In this document: positions 48,798-61,535 of the stretch, in pieces
Layout of the letters: each line of letters begins with the position of its first letter
How positions within the stretch are numbered: position 1 is the stretch's first letter
Origin: Paramecium octaurelia
Taxonomy: Eukaryota; Ciliophora; Oligohymenophorea; Peniculida; Parameciidae
DNA: 64,000 bases
Direction of reading: 5' to 3'
Assembly: GCA_905182995.1 (NCBI GenBank)
Contig: CAJJDP010000070.1
Coordinates: 190,448-254,447, forward strand
Notes under the pieces: model-generated
The model's database searches: none
What the model saw: the letters and a program-made list of their open reading frames with translations, nothing else
Told to the model about the DNA's origin: nothing
Program-made: the position numbers and the translations under genes

Positions 48798-49895
48798 TTG
48801 AAATAAAGTAAGAAAATTATAATGAAATTAAACTAAGAATTTATTTAATTATTTTAAACTTTCCATTTCAAACATTTGCCAATAAAATGTGTTAATATAT
48901 TACTACCTTTTGAAATTACTTTGTTGTTTGATGATGGGATAACTATATGAATGAAAAATTTAGTCTAAAATCTTATTAAATTATTTTAGAACATTCCATA
49001 ACAATAGATTTGTTTGTGTAAACAATTAAATCATCTCATGAATTAAAGCGTATTAGGACTTATACATATTTTCTAGTGTTGCTTATGATTTATTATTTGT
49101 GCAGCTTAATTTTTACATTTATTCTAAGCATATTCATTTAGTGAAAACATTAATTCAATAAGCAATAGAAAAGATAACATTTAAATCATATAAAGAATAC
49201 ACCATTTAGAAGTTTGATGTTTATTTTAGAACTCATTAATGAAGAATTTTGATTCCTAATAAAAAGGTTATTGATAAATTATAATTGAAACTACAAATTT
49301 ATTAAAAATAATAACAAGAATTGATAGTTTAAATTACATATATAGAAAATTGAAATTTCAATTTGACATTATGTTGATAGCCAAATATATTAATAGTTTC
49401 TAAATTTTATGTTAGATACTTTTAAGAAATATAATTTAATTTAAAGGGGAGAATCAATAATATTTAAGAAAATATCACGTTATTTGTTCTAAAAATAACA
49501 TAAACTTCATCATAGTTTAGCTTATAATAAATCAGGAATAGTATTATCTGACTTTGTACCAAAGGTGTTATATAGAAGTTGAAATTTATTTAAAAACTAT
49601 TAATAATATAAATACCCTTCTTATTTATGATGGATATTCTCACATTCTTGTTCTAATTGTTCTGTTACTTCTAAAAAATTAGGATTAATTAAATTCTTCA
49701 GCCTCTTTCTGAGAAATAGATCAATAATAGATAAATCAATTAAAATATGAAATGTATTAATTCTTAAAGAGAATTTAAGAGACAGTCTTTATTGTTAAAT
49801 TGATGTTTGTTAATTTAAGTATTTCATTTATAGAGGAATGTTATAAATGACTTTGTTAAAGTCTTGAAACTTATATTAATATAATTTATATTCAA
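48798..49895. other. 1.1 kb gene-free AT-rich region
   Basis: Between the starts of two divergent genes. Very low GC, many stop codons in all frames of the ciliate code, no coding-like segment, RNA gene, inverted repeat or tandem repeat that I can support. Confidence 0.55.
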
Positions 49896-50194
49896 ATGTC
49901 TTTCGATAAATTACAACCTGTCATTAAACAAATCGATATGAGTGATGAAATGCAAAGAGAAGTCATTGAAGTATCAAGATAAGCCATTGACAAGAGTTCT
50001 ACAGTATAAGCATTAGTAATTTGTAGGATTAATAAATTGCATCATACATCAAGGATGAATTAAGAGCAAAATATCATGGAACGTGGCATTGTATTGTAGG
50101 AAGAAACTTTGGATCGTATGTAACTCACGAAACAAAACATTATATATATTTTTACATTGGATAACTGGCCATCATGCTCTTCAAAACAGGATGA
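49896..50194 (+). CDS. DYNLL: dynein light chain LC8
   Basis: A 91-residue protein with one 23-nt intron (50004-50026). Diagnostic LC8 motifs: [52 protein letters not shown] and the end [11 protein letters not shown]8 dimers bind short linear motifs and serve in axonemal and cytoplasmic dyneins and as a general dimerisation hub. Compared with animal LC8 (89 residues) the core is almost unchanged. The intron was chosen because the unspliced frame lacks the KDIAAYIKK-equivalent helix. Confidence 0.97.
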
Positions 50195-50336
50195 ATTATA
50201 TATTATATATCAGATAATAATTATTGGTTATATGAATTACTTCTGTTTAAAGTCATAATAGTTTAATATAGAGAGGATCTCAAATATCAGTTTTTTAATT
50301 TATTATATTTAATTGCAAAAATAAACATATTCTTAA

Positions 50337-51407
50337 TCAAATGGAATCTTGTAAGTATTTACTCTATGCTTATGCATAGAATGCTTTTTGTAAATTAGGA
50401 TTTTATCTCTGTCTTCTAGTTTGAATTTATTAAAAGTTTAATTTCAATATGAAATCATCATCATTTGGCATAAAGTTTCGATATTCTTTTTAAATTGAAT
50501 CTAGTGGATTGAACTATATGCATTTGATCAATTTGTTTGTTTAGAGATCATTATCATCCAACATGAATGTAGGTTATATATCATTATTTTCTAAATGATA
50601 TTTTTTTAGATTAACTTTTTTGTTTTATTATGATTTTTTCATTATTTTTGCAATTATTGAAACATTTTATTTTTCTGATTCGAAATTCTTCATTTAATAC
50701 CCTGATTATGCTCTTTTACTATTAGTTCTAGTAGTGTTTAAATGCTTCTAATCCAAATCATAAGTTCTTTCTCTACGAAATGAATAAGACTTTCTTGCTG
50801 AACATGTAGTCTAAGGACGCATAAAGTATGTGTTTATTGACTTTTATTAATTATTTGAATTTATTGAGTAATGATCCAAATACTTACTTTTTGCCACTAT
50901 TTGAGTAGTTTTCATGCCGTATTTTTAATTTATACTATTTAATTTTTATTCGAACTCTTTGCTTATTAATTTACATTTCTTGGGTTACTGAATAGTCTTT
51001 GATTACACTGACGAAGACCTGTAAGATCGATATATCACTCGATTTTCAAAGTCTTTGACTATTTATTGAATTCTCTATGGCTTGTTGTCAAATTTTTAAG
51101 ATTGTTCGAATGAACTGTAGTGATTACGATAATCACCTTTTTACTCAATAAACCTCTCATTGTCTGATGAAATCTTCGGCGGATCTATAATTTCATGGCT
51201 TGTATTATTTTATAAGGCTAATTCCTTTATTTTATTCAAAATCTCCCTTATTTTTGTTAAATCCCAACTGCCGCTTATTTTGTCACATTTCAAAGTGCGC
51301 AACTTTTCCAGTGGGTTAAGTAAAAAGTCCTCTATCATTCCGCTAGCTAAACCGAATGGTTTTTATTTATTAGGACTGGCTTCTAAGTTTATATAAGTCA
51401 AAGACAT
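50337..51407 (-). CDS. basic polar protein, unknown
   Basis: A 356-residue intronless protein, rich in Lys, Asn, Gln, Ser and Arg, with short helical stretches (IREILNKIKELAL) and a Ser/Arg patch (SARKSYSFRRERTYDL). No transmembrane, signal or catalytic motif. The stop is TGA 50337-50339 and the start ATG 51405-51407. It follows another intronless basic protein on the same strand after only 30 bp, so the two may be neighbours of similar type or duplicates too diverged to see. Confidence 0.72.
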
Positions 51408-51437
51408 AAAAAAATTAAATTAGTAAACAAATACAAA

Positions 51438-52268
51438 TCATACTTACATTCTTCTTTAATCAACCACGAGGATATTCGGTTTAGCTCTATTAGCTATTCT
51501 GCTTTTTAAGATTCTCATTTCTTGGTCAACTAAAAATTTATTACATTTTGGTATTTCGAAAGAAAGATTACCTAATTAAATTTAAGTGATAGCCAATTAT
51601 TAATCCCTTATATTAGTAGGCGTGTGTGTTCCATATTAATGATATAATCTATTTTTCAGCTTTTTATTGATGGTTGCAGACTCAATAATAGATTGAGCCC
51701 TACTGGTGAGTTCATCCAAAAGAATTGAGTTTCCCTTCTTCATATTAGGGACATTCCTAACTAAGGAAGGAGAGTTCCTATTCTCACATTTCATCCATTA
51801 TTGAGCAAAATCATTGAAGGTTTTATTTAATAAAGTTCTTGCCTTATCAAATTTGATTCTTTCTGTATGAGAAGATGTAACAGGTTTTGCTGCTTATTTA
51901 ACTGGATTGCTTTCAATTTCACTATATCGAAGTGAAGGTAAACCCATTTTGAAATTTTTAGGTGTATTTCGATTTTAATATTCGATAAGTTTTTGATTAA
52001 TGTTTCGAGATCTTAGCTTAGATCTTTCTACGATGTCGATTGACTTATATTGATTTCTGTAAAATTGCGCTATTTCATTTTAATCCCTACTCTTATAATT
52101 CTCTTCTACTTTTATAGTCTATTTTTTTTGTTTTTTGCTTAGGTTTTCAAAAGCAAGCAATTTTATGGAATTTAGGATTTATTTTATTTATTCAGTATCG
52201 TTCTAATAGTAGCCTTGTTCTATTTGTCTTAATTATATTTATTCTAGTTCTTTGAGAGGTGAATTCAT
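51438..52268 (-). CDS. basic coiled-coil protein, unknown
   Basis: A 276-residue intronless protein. The N-terminus is helical and Gln-rich (LKELEQIQLRQIEQGYY); the middle is basic with TP and SP motifs (NRNTPKNFKMGLPSLRY); the C-terminal third is helical and positively charged (EMRILKSRIANRAK). No recognised domain. Its promoter lies in the 458-bp divergent region shared with the Piezo gene. Confidence 0.72.
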
Positions 52269-52726
52269 AATATGTTAATTAATATTATTATTTTTATTTA
52301 AAGCAATTAAAAATAGTATAAAGGAGTGCTCTCAGGGGCAATATTTAATATCTACAGAGGTAGGGGTGAAATACTGTTATTGATATAATGATCTAAAATT
52401 AATATAATATAATATAATATTTTAGATTATTCATATGATCTTTTGGAAGCACTTAGGTGTTTGACTATTATAATTCAGTTTCTAGTGGATATTTGTATTT
52501 GCATATTAATGAAAGTATAATTAAATAAATGTATTAAAATAAAATATTTTGTGCATTATCTAGTATTGCCTTAATATTTTTTTGTGTTAATTTCAGGGAA
52601 TCTTTACCTTCATTATATTTGGTAGAGTGCTTGATTCTTTTCAAAACAAGTATTTAAGTGAGTTTTAAAAGAAATGATAGATTTTTTAGTGAATTAGTGC
52701 AACATAAAGAGTATTGTGTATTTTTA
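52269..52726. other. divergent promoter region upstream of Piezo
   Basis: About 460 bp between a minus-strand start and the Piezo start. AT-rich. It contains a 9-bp perfect inverted repeat around an AT-alternating loop (listed separately). A coding-like run with an early TGA just upstream of the chosen Piezo ATG is not used. Confidence 0.5.
52391..52427. repeat. inverted repeat / hairpin with AT-alternating loop
   Basis: Arms ATCTAAAAT (52391-52399) and ATTTTAGAT (52419-52427) are exact reverse complements, separated by 19 bp of TAATA-type repeats that can extend the stem. It lies in the divergent intergenic region. It could be a regulatory cruciform, a chance feature of AT-rich DNA, or an old excision site; no evidence separates these. 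Confidence 0.5.
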
Positions 52727-55700
52727 ATGATAAAAGGACTCTTTCAAAAAATGCGAAGTTAATTTTAATAGATAAATCGTATCGAATAAGCAGATTCTAT
52801 AAATTGAAAGTAATGATAATTGTAGGGATCAACATCATAATACTGCTATATTTAGGTGCCAATTTTTATGCACCTGAGCTTTTAGATTCCTTATTAGCCA
52901 TATATGGAGAGTACACTAGCATAATCCAAGAGAGAGTATCACATTATCCATTCAATTTTAGATGAAAGATCTAACTCTATTTTAAAATGTCATCTACAAC
53001 AGCATTTTCTTTTTGATCAGTTTCCCATACATGTCATCAGAATTCACCATATACTCCAAAGTGAATTGGAGTTACTTTCGATTCTTCAATACAATTTCAG
53101 CATCATATCGTTACCTTCAAGTATGAGAATCCCATCCTACTCTAGTTCTTAGAAGCAGTCCTCCTGTTGACAGCCTCATTTATGAAACCAACCATAGCAG
53201 CCTACCCTTTGAATTTCTTCGCCTTCATGTTGATCTATGAAATCAGTATCCAGGAGCCTTTCTTTTTCAAAACTGTATAATTGTCTAGTAATTAGCACTC
53301 AGTTGAAACAAAGCTTTAAACATCAGATACTGTGCAAACTACAGATTGTGATACAATACACTCTGATAATAATATTGGCGTTAGAATATTCTGGATTGCC
53401 CCAATATGGGTTAAACAGTTTTTAGGCCTTGCTCTCAGGACTGAAGACTTCGTATGATGGCCCCTACCTCCTCATCTTAGCAATAGCTTATTTTTTAAAC
53501 ATCATAATAGATGTGCTCTACAATGTGAGACAATTAAGAGGTCAAGTAAGTGCGGCTAGCGATTTATCGAATGACTTTGATTTGGATCTAATAACTTATT
53601 TGGCTTAGAAGGAAAGGTAGGAACGCAGATAGACGGTGGTTGCATTGATAATCCAAACTTAGGAGAATGGGATACAAGATCAGAATGAGTTACCGTAAAT
53701 TAATCAGGGCGAGGCGAATGGGGAAGTTCAGAGAAATTATATGGAATAGGAGTAGGAAGTGATTGAGGATAATGTGGAAGGGTAGGAAAGGTAAAAGAAG
53801 AACCATCAATTTGTAATAATAAGGATTCTTATTGCGATTTAATAACTATATTGTGTATTTATCATAATGAGATTTCCGTATTTGGGATTCACATTATCAA
53901 TTTTATGGATTTTCTAGAGTTCAATCACTAGGAATCCAGAGCAGATAATTTAGTTTTTATTTTTGATTTATTACCCAACTGCATATTATCAAATTAGGGA
54001 ATGTGAGAAGCTTGATATATTTGATTAGTGTTTAGTTTGGACTTAACTCTTTATTTGTTTTGGAACCTATAAATTTTACTTGAATAATAAGGAGTAAATT
54101 CAATTTGCGTTAAATTAAAAGCAATCCTTATTCCAGACTTATTTTAATTAAGAATAGGAGGAGGAAGCATTTCAATTAGCATAATTAATTTGGGCATTTG
54201 TTTTGAGGAACAGCTACTCAATTACTTTGGTAATAGTGTTTTGGATTAGTCTGTTTACAGCTAACATTATACACACTCTCTTATTGGTGACTACAATCCT
54301 ATTCATAGTGAGACACGAGAACAAAAATAGATCACATTCCCAACATTCATTCAGACACAGAAATTGGATATGGATGGTTGTGATAATCAACATCATCATA
54401 TTACTCAAATATGTGTATATGTTGGAGATGGTGGTATTCGGTGACTTTGGTTACAACATAATTGAGTTGTTTGGATTTTAATTTGAATACAATTTGCCAT
54501 TTAATTTAGGGTTCAACGACAAAGATTTTGGATCTTTGAGTGTATTTTGGATGCTGGACTGTTTTGTTGTTCTGCAATATGAAACATATAAGAGTACTAC
54601 CTATAAACAATTGCAGGAGAGCTATCAGAAGATGATTTCAAAAATTGGATTATTTTCATCGATAAGATAGTTGTACAATGTGTTGTATATCAAATTTATT
54701 TTATGGATCTGCTATTGGATTTCCTTATTGATACTCACATTCTAATCCTTCAATATTATAAATCTGTTTCAGATTCTACTATTGCTATATATCATAAAGA
54801 CACACATATCAGGAATGATAAATAAGGATATTCAATTCAGAAAGATTCAAATTTGTTGGAGTATCTTCCTGATGCAAGTTGGATTCGCCACATTATTTCG
54901 ATATTTATTCGACTTCTCTTGGTAATTCATTATATCTATTGCATAAGCTTACAATTGTTGTAATCTCAATTGAGAAAGATAACCATTTATGAATATTTGT
55001 ATACTCACCAAGGCTTCATTGGATTGAGCAAACGAGTGCCCTTTTTGATCTTTCCCAATCTTGTGTTAGACATTGCAGTATTGTGTTTGGGATACTTGGG
55101 GTAAGACTATTTGCAATAGATGATATCGATCAATGATCTAGCAGTTCATGTGTAGAGACAGCACAAGCATACGAATGAACATAATGAAATTGAGTTGGAG
55201 GATCTAAGCAAAAGTCTCAAGGAGAATCTGATCAACTCTAATAATGACTCTTAGATGGAGGATAGACAATCCATAGCAGCTAATTTCGCTTTTGATTTCA
55301 CAATTCAATTGTAATTTATGTGTTGTTCTATAATATAGTCCCTTTTTAAATGTGATATTTAAGTATGTGAGTTTGGGGTTGCCAATTGTTATCTACATCG
55401 TTATCGTTATAACGTCAATCAAATATAAGATATCCTGCAGTATGTTAGTCTATTTACTAATCATGTTCTATTACATCTACAAAACGAGATCATATTTTAT
55501 TGAGCAATTTCAGAATCATCAAATCACAAGCAAACTCAACGAAAGTATTATTTGAATTAAATTAGAAATCATAAGATGGAAATACATATTCATAAATAAA
55601 GTAGAGAAGGAAGGAATGCGAGTTAGGATGGAAGACTCTCTAACATCAAAATACAATACTAATCTTATTTTAACTATTGCCATGATTACCAAAGACATAA

Positions 55701-58700
55701 AAATAAAATCATTTGAATACAAGAAAGCTTGTTGGGTTGGCACTATCATGTTTAGTTTGCTATTCCTGTTGATTACTTACTTATCGCAATCGTTGAAATA
55801 TTTTGAGGATTACATCGACTTAAAGACAATGGTCAACATTAAGTACATCTTGTTTGCCTTTGGAACCTACAACGATTACCAAAGAGATGATTTGATAGTC
55901 AAAGACATCTATCCATATTTGGTAGCGTTGATAATAGTGATCATAGATGTGAAAGCTTCAGACTTTCTCAATTCCATTGACAATGATGATTAACATCAAG
56001 AATAGATTACCAAATCTATTTAATAGACTGAATAATACAGAGTCTCAGAGAGAGAGTCATTGTAAAATTCAGCATCTTATTTGATTGATAATTTCTATTA
56101 CAACAAATTTCAATTGCTAAAGTTGAATTTCCAAAAAGGAGCTATTCATTCTTCGGAGAGAATGTACATGATAATCCTCTTCTTTTTGGCTGCCATATCT
56201 GAAGGCATATTCAGCATAATTTACATTCTATTATTTGCACTTGTGTTTTACTCGTCAACCAACTCAAAGTCTACCATCAACAAGTATTTTATTTAAAGTA
56301 TTTTCTAAGAGTGAGCGTATTAGTCGTGATCTTCCAATACGTTAGCTATCTGATAACATTATCCTAAGGTTCATCCCCAAGAATCCTGCCTGAGGAATTC
56401 AACCAAACAGAATATCTCATATTCAATTTCTCAAATACAGATTTGCTGGATAAATGGGGGTTGTCAGGTAAAGGAAGGAGCAAGGGAACCTTTATTTTTA
56501 ATTGCATCATCATATTTGCCATCTGGCTGTTTTATTACTTTTAGGAAGTGCTCAGCATCAAGATGATCTTGTTCATTGATCAATGCTACATCAATATGAA
56601 ATTAAGGAAAAAGGAAAAGCATATCTCCTCTAAATTTTATATCATTATTAAGCGACTCTATATAATTAGCATAGTGTATTTCATATTATTGGTGCAACTC
56701 TCAGTGCTATGCTATTATCTATTTGTAATCTACTCAACCAGAATCTTAAAGACTATCAATTTGGCCATGTTTCTATTCACAATGTAATTAAACTGTCCTA
56801 AATATTTAGACTGTCATTGTATGTAATTGAAATACAGTTGAAGATTCCAAAGAAATAAACTGAAAAGAGAACTGATATATACAAGAGAATAATCTTTGTT
56901 CAAGAGGGAGCCATCCTCATTATATTTACTATATTGTTTGCACAGAAACTGTTCAAGGATGAAAATAATACCACAAGCAACATCTCAATAGTAGAGATTC
57001 TGATATTTTATTTGTTGCAATTGGGCAAGGATCTCTTGGAATCTGAGTAATACGAGAAGATATCGAAGGATTTCTATGATAATCTGGACACTAGATCTGA
57101 GGCTGTTGGATTGGCGATGAGTTTTGAAGCCAATAATAGAAAGCTGATGAAACTCATTGAGAGATACAAGGATAGAAATGACTTGAAGGAGAGAATAGAC
57201 ACCATTACTAAGATGATAAATGAATTCAATCAAGACAAGTATGAATATCTATCTGAAGTAGTCGCCAATCTGATTGTTAAGTCATAAACATACAGGATCA
57301 ATACAACCCAATGGCTGAACCTTTGAAACTCACAGTTTACAAATGGATTGAATCTCATAGAAATCGATTCTTATTTGAACCTACGCTCTAGATTTTCCAC
57401 TTCATTGCTTGTTCCAATTTGTAAGTGTTGGAAATTGCAGAGCATGAAATTCAATACATTTAGAATCAGGATTTCGAAGCCGTGATTTCCTATTTACAAA
57501 GTTTCTACAAGGAGGCCACGAAGTACATATCACCTACTTTAAGCAAAGAGAGTTTCATGTAGTAGTTCTTACAAAATAAGAAGACTGTTGGATTTAGTTA
57601 AAACAATGAGATAAGGTAAATAAAGAAGGATTGGCAAAATCTAAAAGAGAAGATCTCAGAACATGCTTCGTCAAACAATTTAACTAGAGAGGACATTTCT
57701 CAATACATCAATCAATACGATTGGAAGAGATTTCTTCTAGTCATTGGACAATTCATATTTTCTTTCTGGCATTTCATTTGTTTCATCTTATTGATCACTT
57801 ATTACTTTCTAAATCATGGTTTCTTTACTATAATAATGCCATTATTGGTTTTTGCTTACGGAGCAATTGAAGAATAACAGCCAGATAAATTAATGTGGAT
57901 ATTCCCCTTCATTTATTTGAATTTTCTTTGTGCCTTGGAGAAGTTGGACGATCTAACTCCATTTCTGTAAGACAACAACTTCTTGGTGTTTTTATTTGGT
58001 GAGAACTCAGTCGTCTTCCAATTCATTACAATCGTAGCTATCATAATACAAGTGAACATCATGAAGAATATTGGTCTCTATGAGAAATTCATAAATCAAT
58101 ATGAGACCATTTATGGCAGTATCTTAAGGCATCTGTGTAATGGCACCTTGAATTTGGAAGATGGAATCAAGAGACCCAAGTAGTAAAAGATTGTGAGATC
58201 CAAAAGTTAAGAGAGATTCTAATGTTTGAATACAGCCTTACAAGCATAACGAGTTTCAATATAGATGAATCAAACCTTTACAGTTTTGCAAAAATTGGAA
58301 GATGATCTGATTGATTACCTGACCAGAATCAAACTAATAAAGCCTAACTTTTTCTTTAGGGCTTTCAGCAATATGAAACCTGGAAAAGATGTATATCCAT
58401 TCATGGCTGGCATTCAAATTATACTGGCCATCTACATATTTTTATTCTACGATCAGATGAAGTCTATGGATTCACCTTCCATTTCAGAACTCTTGAAGTA
58501 CAGTCAATTTTCTGGTCACATGGTTGTCGCCTTGCTCTTTCAGATTCTGTGCATTTTGGTCGATAGGTACATACTGCAATACAAACCCAAATCTGCCCAA
58601 TATAGTATAATCGACGTATTCTTCAAGAGTGGAAACAAGTAGAACCAGAATCAAGTAATGATCCAGCAATTCAACTAATCGAAAGATCAATTGGAACCTG

Positions 58701-60393
58701 AGGAAGTGAAACAAATTGAAATTCAGATGAGACAAACAATTGGAGGAGCTGGATAAAGACAAGAAGAGGCTAATCCTCCAATCATTAGAAAACTCAGATC
58801 GTTTTCGTATGCAGAAAAGAGACAAATAGAATAGAAATAGGTAGAATAAGTTGCTCTAAGATACAAGTACTATTTTTAGGTAGTGTTACTGGTTTCTATA
58901 AATCTCTATTTATTATATTAGATTAGATAGAGCACTTGCAATGTAGCAGGCGAATGTCAATATATCACTTACAATATATTTATGATCCTCTTCTACATGT
59001 TGATTTGTTTGTACTTCTTTTTGTCTTCCATTCAGATTAAATATGGGATCAACGATCAAATAGTAAACTACTGCATTAATTATTACTTTAGGCATAGAAC
59101 ACACTGATGAAAGGATACAAGTTCCACAATTTTGTTATTTTTAAGGTATATAAATTAATGCCCTTCTTGTTTGAATTGCGAACCATTTGCGATTGGGCAT
59201 TTTCAGAAACGTCCTTAACATTATTTTAATGGATTAAGTTAGAGGAGATACATTCCCTATTGTATTTGGCCAAATGTAATTCCTACTTCTTTTCTAACAA
59301 AAAGGTTGGGGCCAAGATTGCCTTTCACACTAAATTTTCATTAGGATTCTTGGTAATCATAGTGTTATTGGCCTTGTTGTTCGGTCCAATCTTTTTGTAC
59401 TCCCCATTAAACCCAACATTTTAGAATGACAATCTAATCGGAGCCAATATTGAAGTGGGTTTGAAGATAAACAAAACAAACTACTTTACATTGTTTGTGA
59501 ATTCCCACGTTAGCGATATCCATCAGATTAGTGAATACGAATGGAATGCCAAAAATTTATCTTAATACAAATTCTTAAACAATATTGACAAGGAGTCCCT
59601 GTAGATAGTTAAATTGACTCATTTTTCAGACACATATTGGGACATCAGCTATCCTAGTTTGTATTCATTATCTGAGAATCTGAAAAATGTGATTGACAAG
59701 AAAGGGGCATCAACCTTCAATCTCATACAAACTTATAGGTTTATGAGACAGTATACAGATCAAACATCTCAGTTTGTGAGTGATAATTATGAGTTGAATA
59801 TCAACACGTTGAAGTAGATCTACGAATCGATAGTGAGTTGTTAGGAGAATAAATAAATGAGTAATCCCATTCAATTGCAGAAGTTTTATCATGACTTCAT
59901 AAGAATAGACAAGAATAAGGATATTTCCATATTGGACGAGGGATTGATGAATTCAGTGATGATACAATTGAATTGTACTGCCAACGATCAGTTTTGGTGG
60001 TCAATATACTCAGATTACAAATAGTCAGTCGGGATTAAGTTCTACATTGTGAGTGATAAGTACTCGAGTGCTTTGTTGGGATACTCAATCCTTGGGTTTT
60101 ACATAACGATAGTGTACGTGGCTGGGAAGATGGCAAGAGGGATAATGTCAGGGGGAATAGACTTGATAATGTTGTAGGACATGCCATATCCGGACAACTT
60201 GTTGAAGATCTGCGAGGCAATAATAATGGCGAGAGTGGAGAAGGATCTAATACAGGAGGAGTTGCTGTACTTCTAGTTGATAGATGTAATACGGTCGCCG
60301 TAATTGATGCGGAATATATCTGGAAGTTTTGTGGCATAGAGATTGCAGCGATTGGAGATAGACAAGTAGTTGTAGAAGTAGAAATAGAAATGA
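52727..60393 (+). CDS. PIEZO: Piezo mechanosensitive cation channel
   Basis: A 2,461-residue protein in 12 exons. Introns: 52779-52810, 52936-52961, 53121-53145, 53275-53302, 54922-54947, 55320-55338, 55545-55565, 56284-56309, 56784-56809, 57239-57261, 59063-59091; the spliced length is in frame. Dozens of hydrophobic segments run along the protein, as in the Piezo blade. The C-terminal pore module is clear: KGYKFHNFVIFKVYKLMPF, FELRTICDWAFSETSL, KLEEIHSLLYLAKC; then a cap-like extracellular domain of about 200 residues (from YSPLNPTFQND to QFWWSIYSDYKQ); the inner helix LGYSILGFYITIVYVAGKMA; and the C-terminal MPYPDNLLKICEAI...LYFQLIDVIRSP. It should form a trimeric, stretch-gated Ca/Na-permeable channel, relevant to Paramecium touch responses (inference). 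The first exon and its 32-nt intron are the weakest part. Confidence 0.95.
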
Positions 60394-60489
60394 TTTAATG
60401 ATTTTTGTTATTGAATTATAAAAAGTACATCTGATATAGGAGAGAGGGAATATAAAATATGTTGTGCATTTGAATATGTAGAATATTAA

Positions 60490-61349
60490 TCATTGATCAT
60501 TGGGAACAATGATGAATCCTACTGTGATTGAATGTGATAAGTTCTATTCTTGGGCATAAATTTCAGTTGGAGCAGAAGCACCGTCCATCGCAGCCATGGG
60601 AGCCATTTTGGTCATGTAGTTTGCTCTTGGGGCATATTGTTAGTCGATGGAGATACTTTTGATGGAGTTGATTTTCATGTCCAAAGATTTTAGTGCAATT
60701 TCAGCCTATTGAAATTAATAAGTAGACAAACTTTGTGTGTTGCATCTTTGATAGCTAATTAAAGAATTTAATCTTTCAATTCAGACTTCTGTTCTGGTTT
60801 GACATCGAAGGATACACTGGTGATTGTGGTTACTCCTGCATTGATGGCAGCATCGATCAATTGTCCGACGATCTTCAAATTCGAGGTTTCCAATTTTTGG
60901 TTTATGACCACTTTGTAGCCCTTGAATTTGAGTTCTGGATTTCCATTGGGATATTCATATTCAGAATGAGGGAACATCTAGAATTAAGTTGTGGAGATCT
61001 TCACTCCTGCATTTGAGGTGTCCACTGATTGCAATGACCTATTGGGGATTCACTAGGAATTTTACTTGAAGGCTGTCGCTTATATGGAGTTGGCTTTATT
61101 CAAAGCCTATTCTGCCAATTAATTTAGGATTTCAATTGCAAAGTGAACAGTGACTATTGTTGGTTCAACAGAAAGAGATCCTGTTCCTGTGACATAAAAT
61201 ACATCTGGTCTCCTGTGTTCCACTTCAGAACACTAAATAGGGAATTTTGAATTAAAAATTACTTCAAAGTTATTGATTGCTGTTTAATCTTTGATGAATG
61301 ATCCAAAAATAAGAGTGATGCAGACTGCGATTGTTAAAATTCTAATCAT
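60490..61349 (-). CDS. secreted SIMPL (DUF541) domain protein
   Basis: A 268-residue protein in three exons (introns 60706-60731 and 61039-61065, 26 and 27 nt). A signal peptide (MIRILTIAVCITLIFGSF) precedes a SIMPL/DUF541 fold: VFYVTGTGSLSVEPTIVTVH, FAIEILNQLAEQALNKAN, later KGYKVVINQKLETSNLK, LIDAAINAGVTTITSVSFDV and a closing strand pair. SIMPL proteins are common in bacteria, usually periplasmic, of unclear biochemical function. The first TGA after ASSIQ-like sequence is removed by splicing. The gene is followed on the same strand by a diverged paralog, so the pair is a tandem duplication. Confidence 0.82.
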
Positions 61350-61535
61350 TTTTTATATTAAATATTAACTCAATTATAATAATTGAAGGAGCTCTTAATT
61401 ACTAATTATAGTGATGTTATTTAAATTTCCCTTCATTAGGGGGGAATCAGAAATCGTATCTACTAATTGTTGTTTTAAATTGATTAATTACTAAAAATAG
61501 TGAAACCTAAATAATTATATTATTCGTATGATGTA

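Noticed and set aside
55519..57233. Several minus-strand hydrophobic frames.
   Set aside because: Antisense shadows of Piezo transmembrane segments; none has its own start context or introns.
60035..60337. A Ser/Pro/Thr-rich minus-strand frame of 100 codons.
   Set aside because: Antisense of the conserved C-terminal pore and tail region of Piezo.
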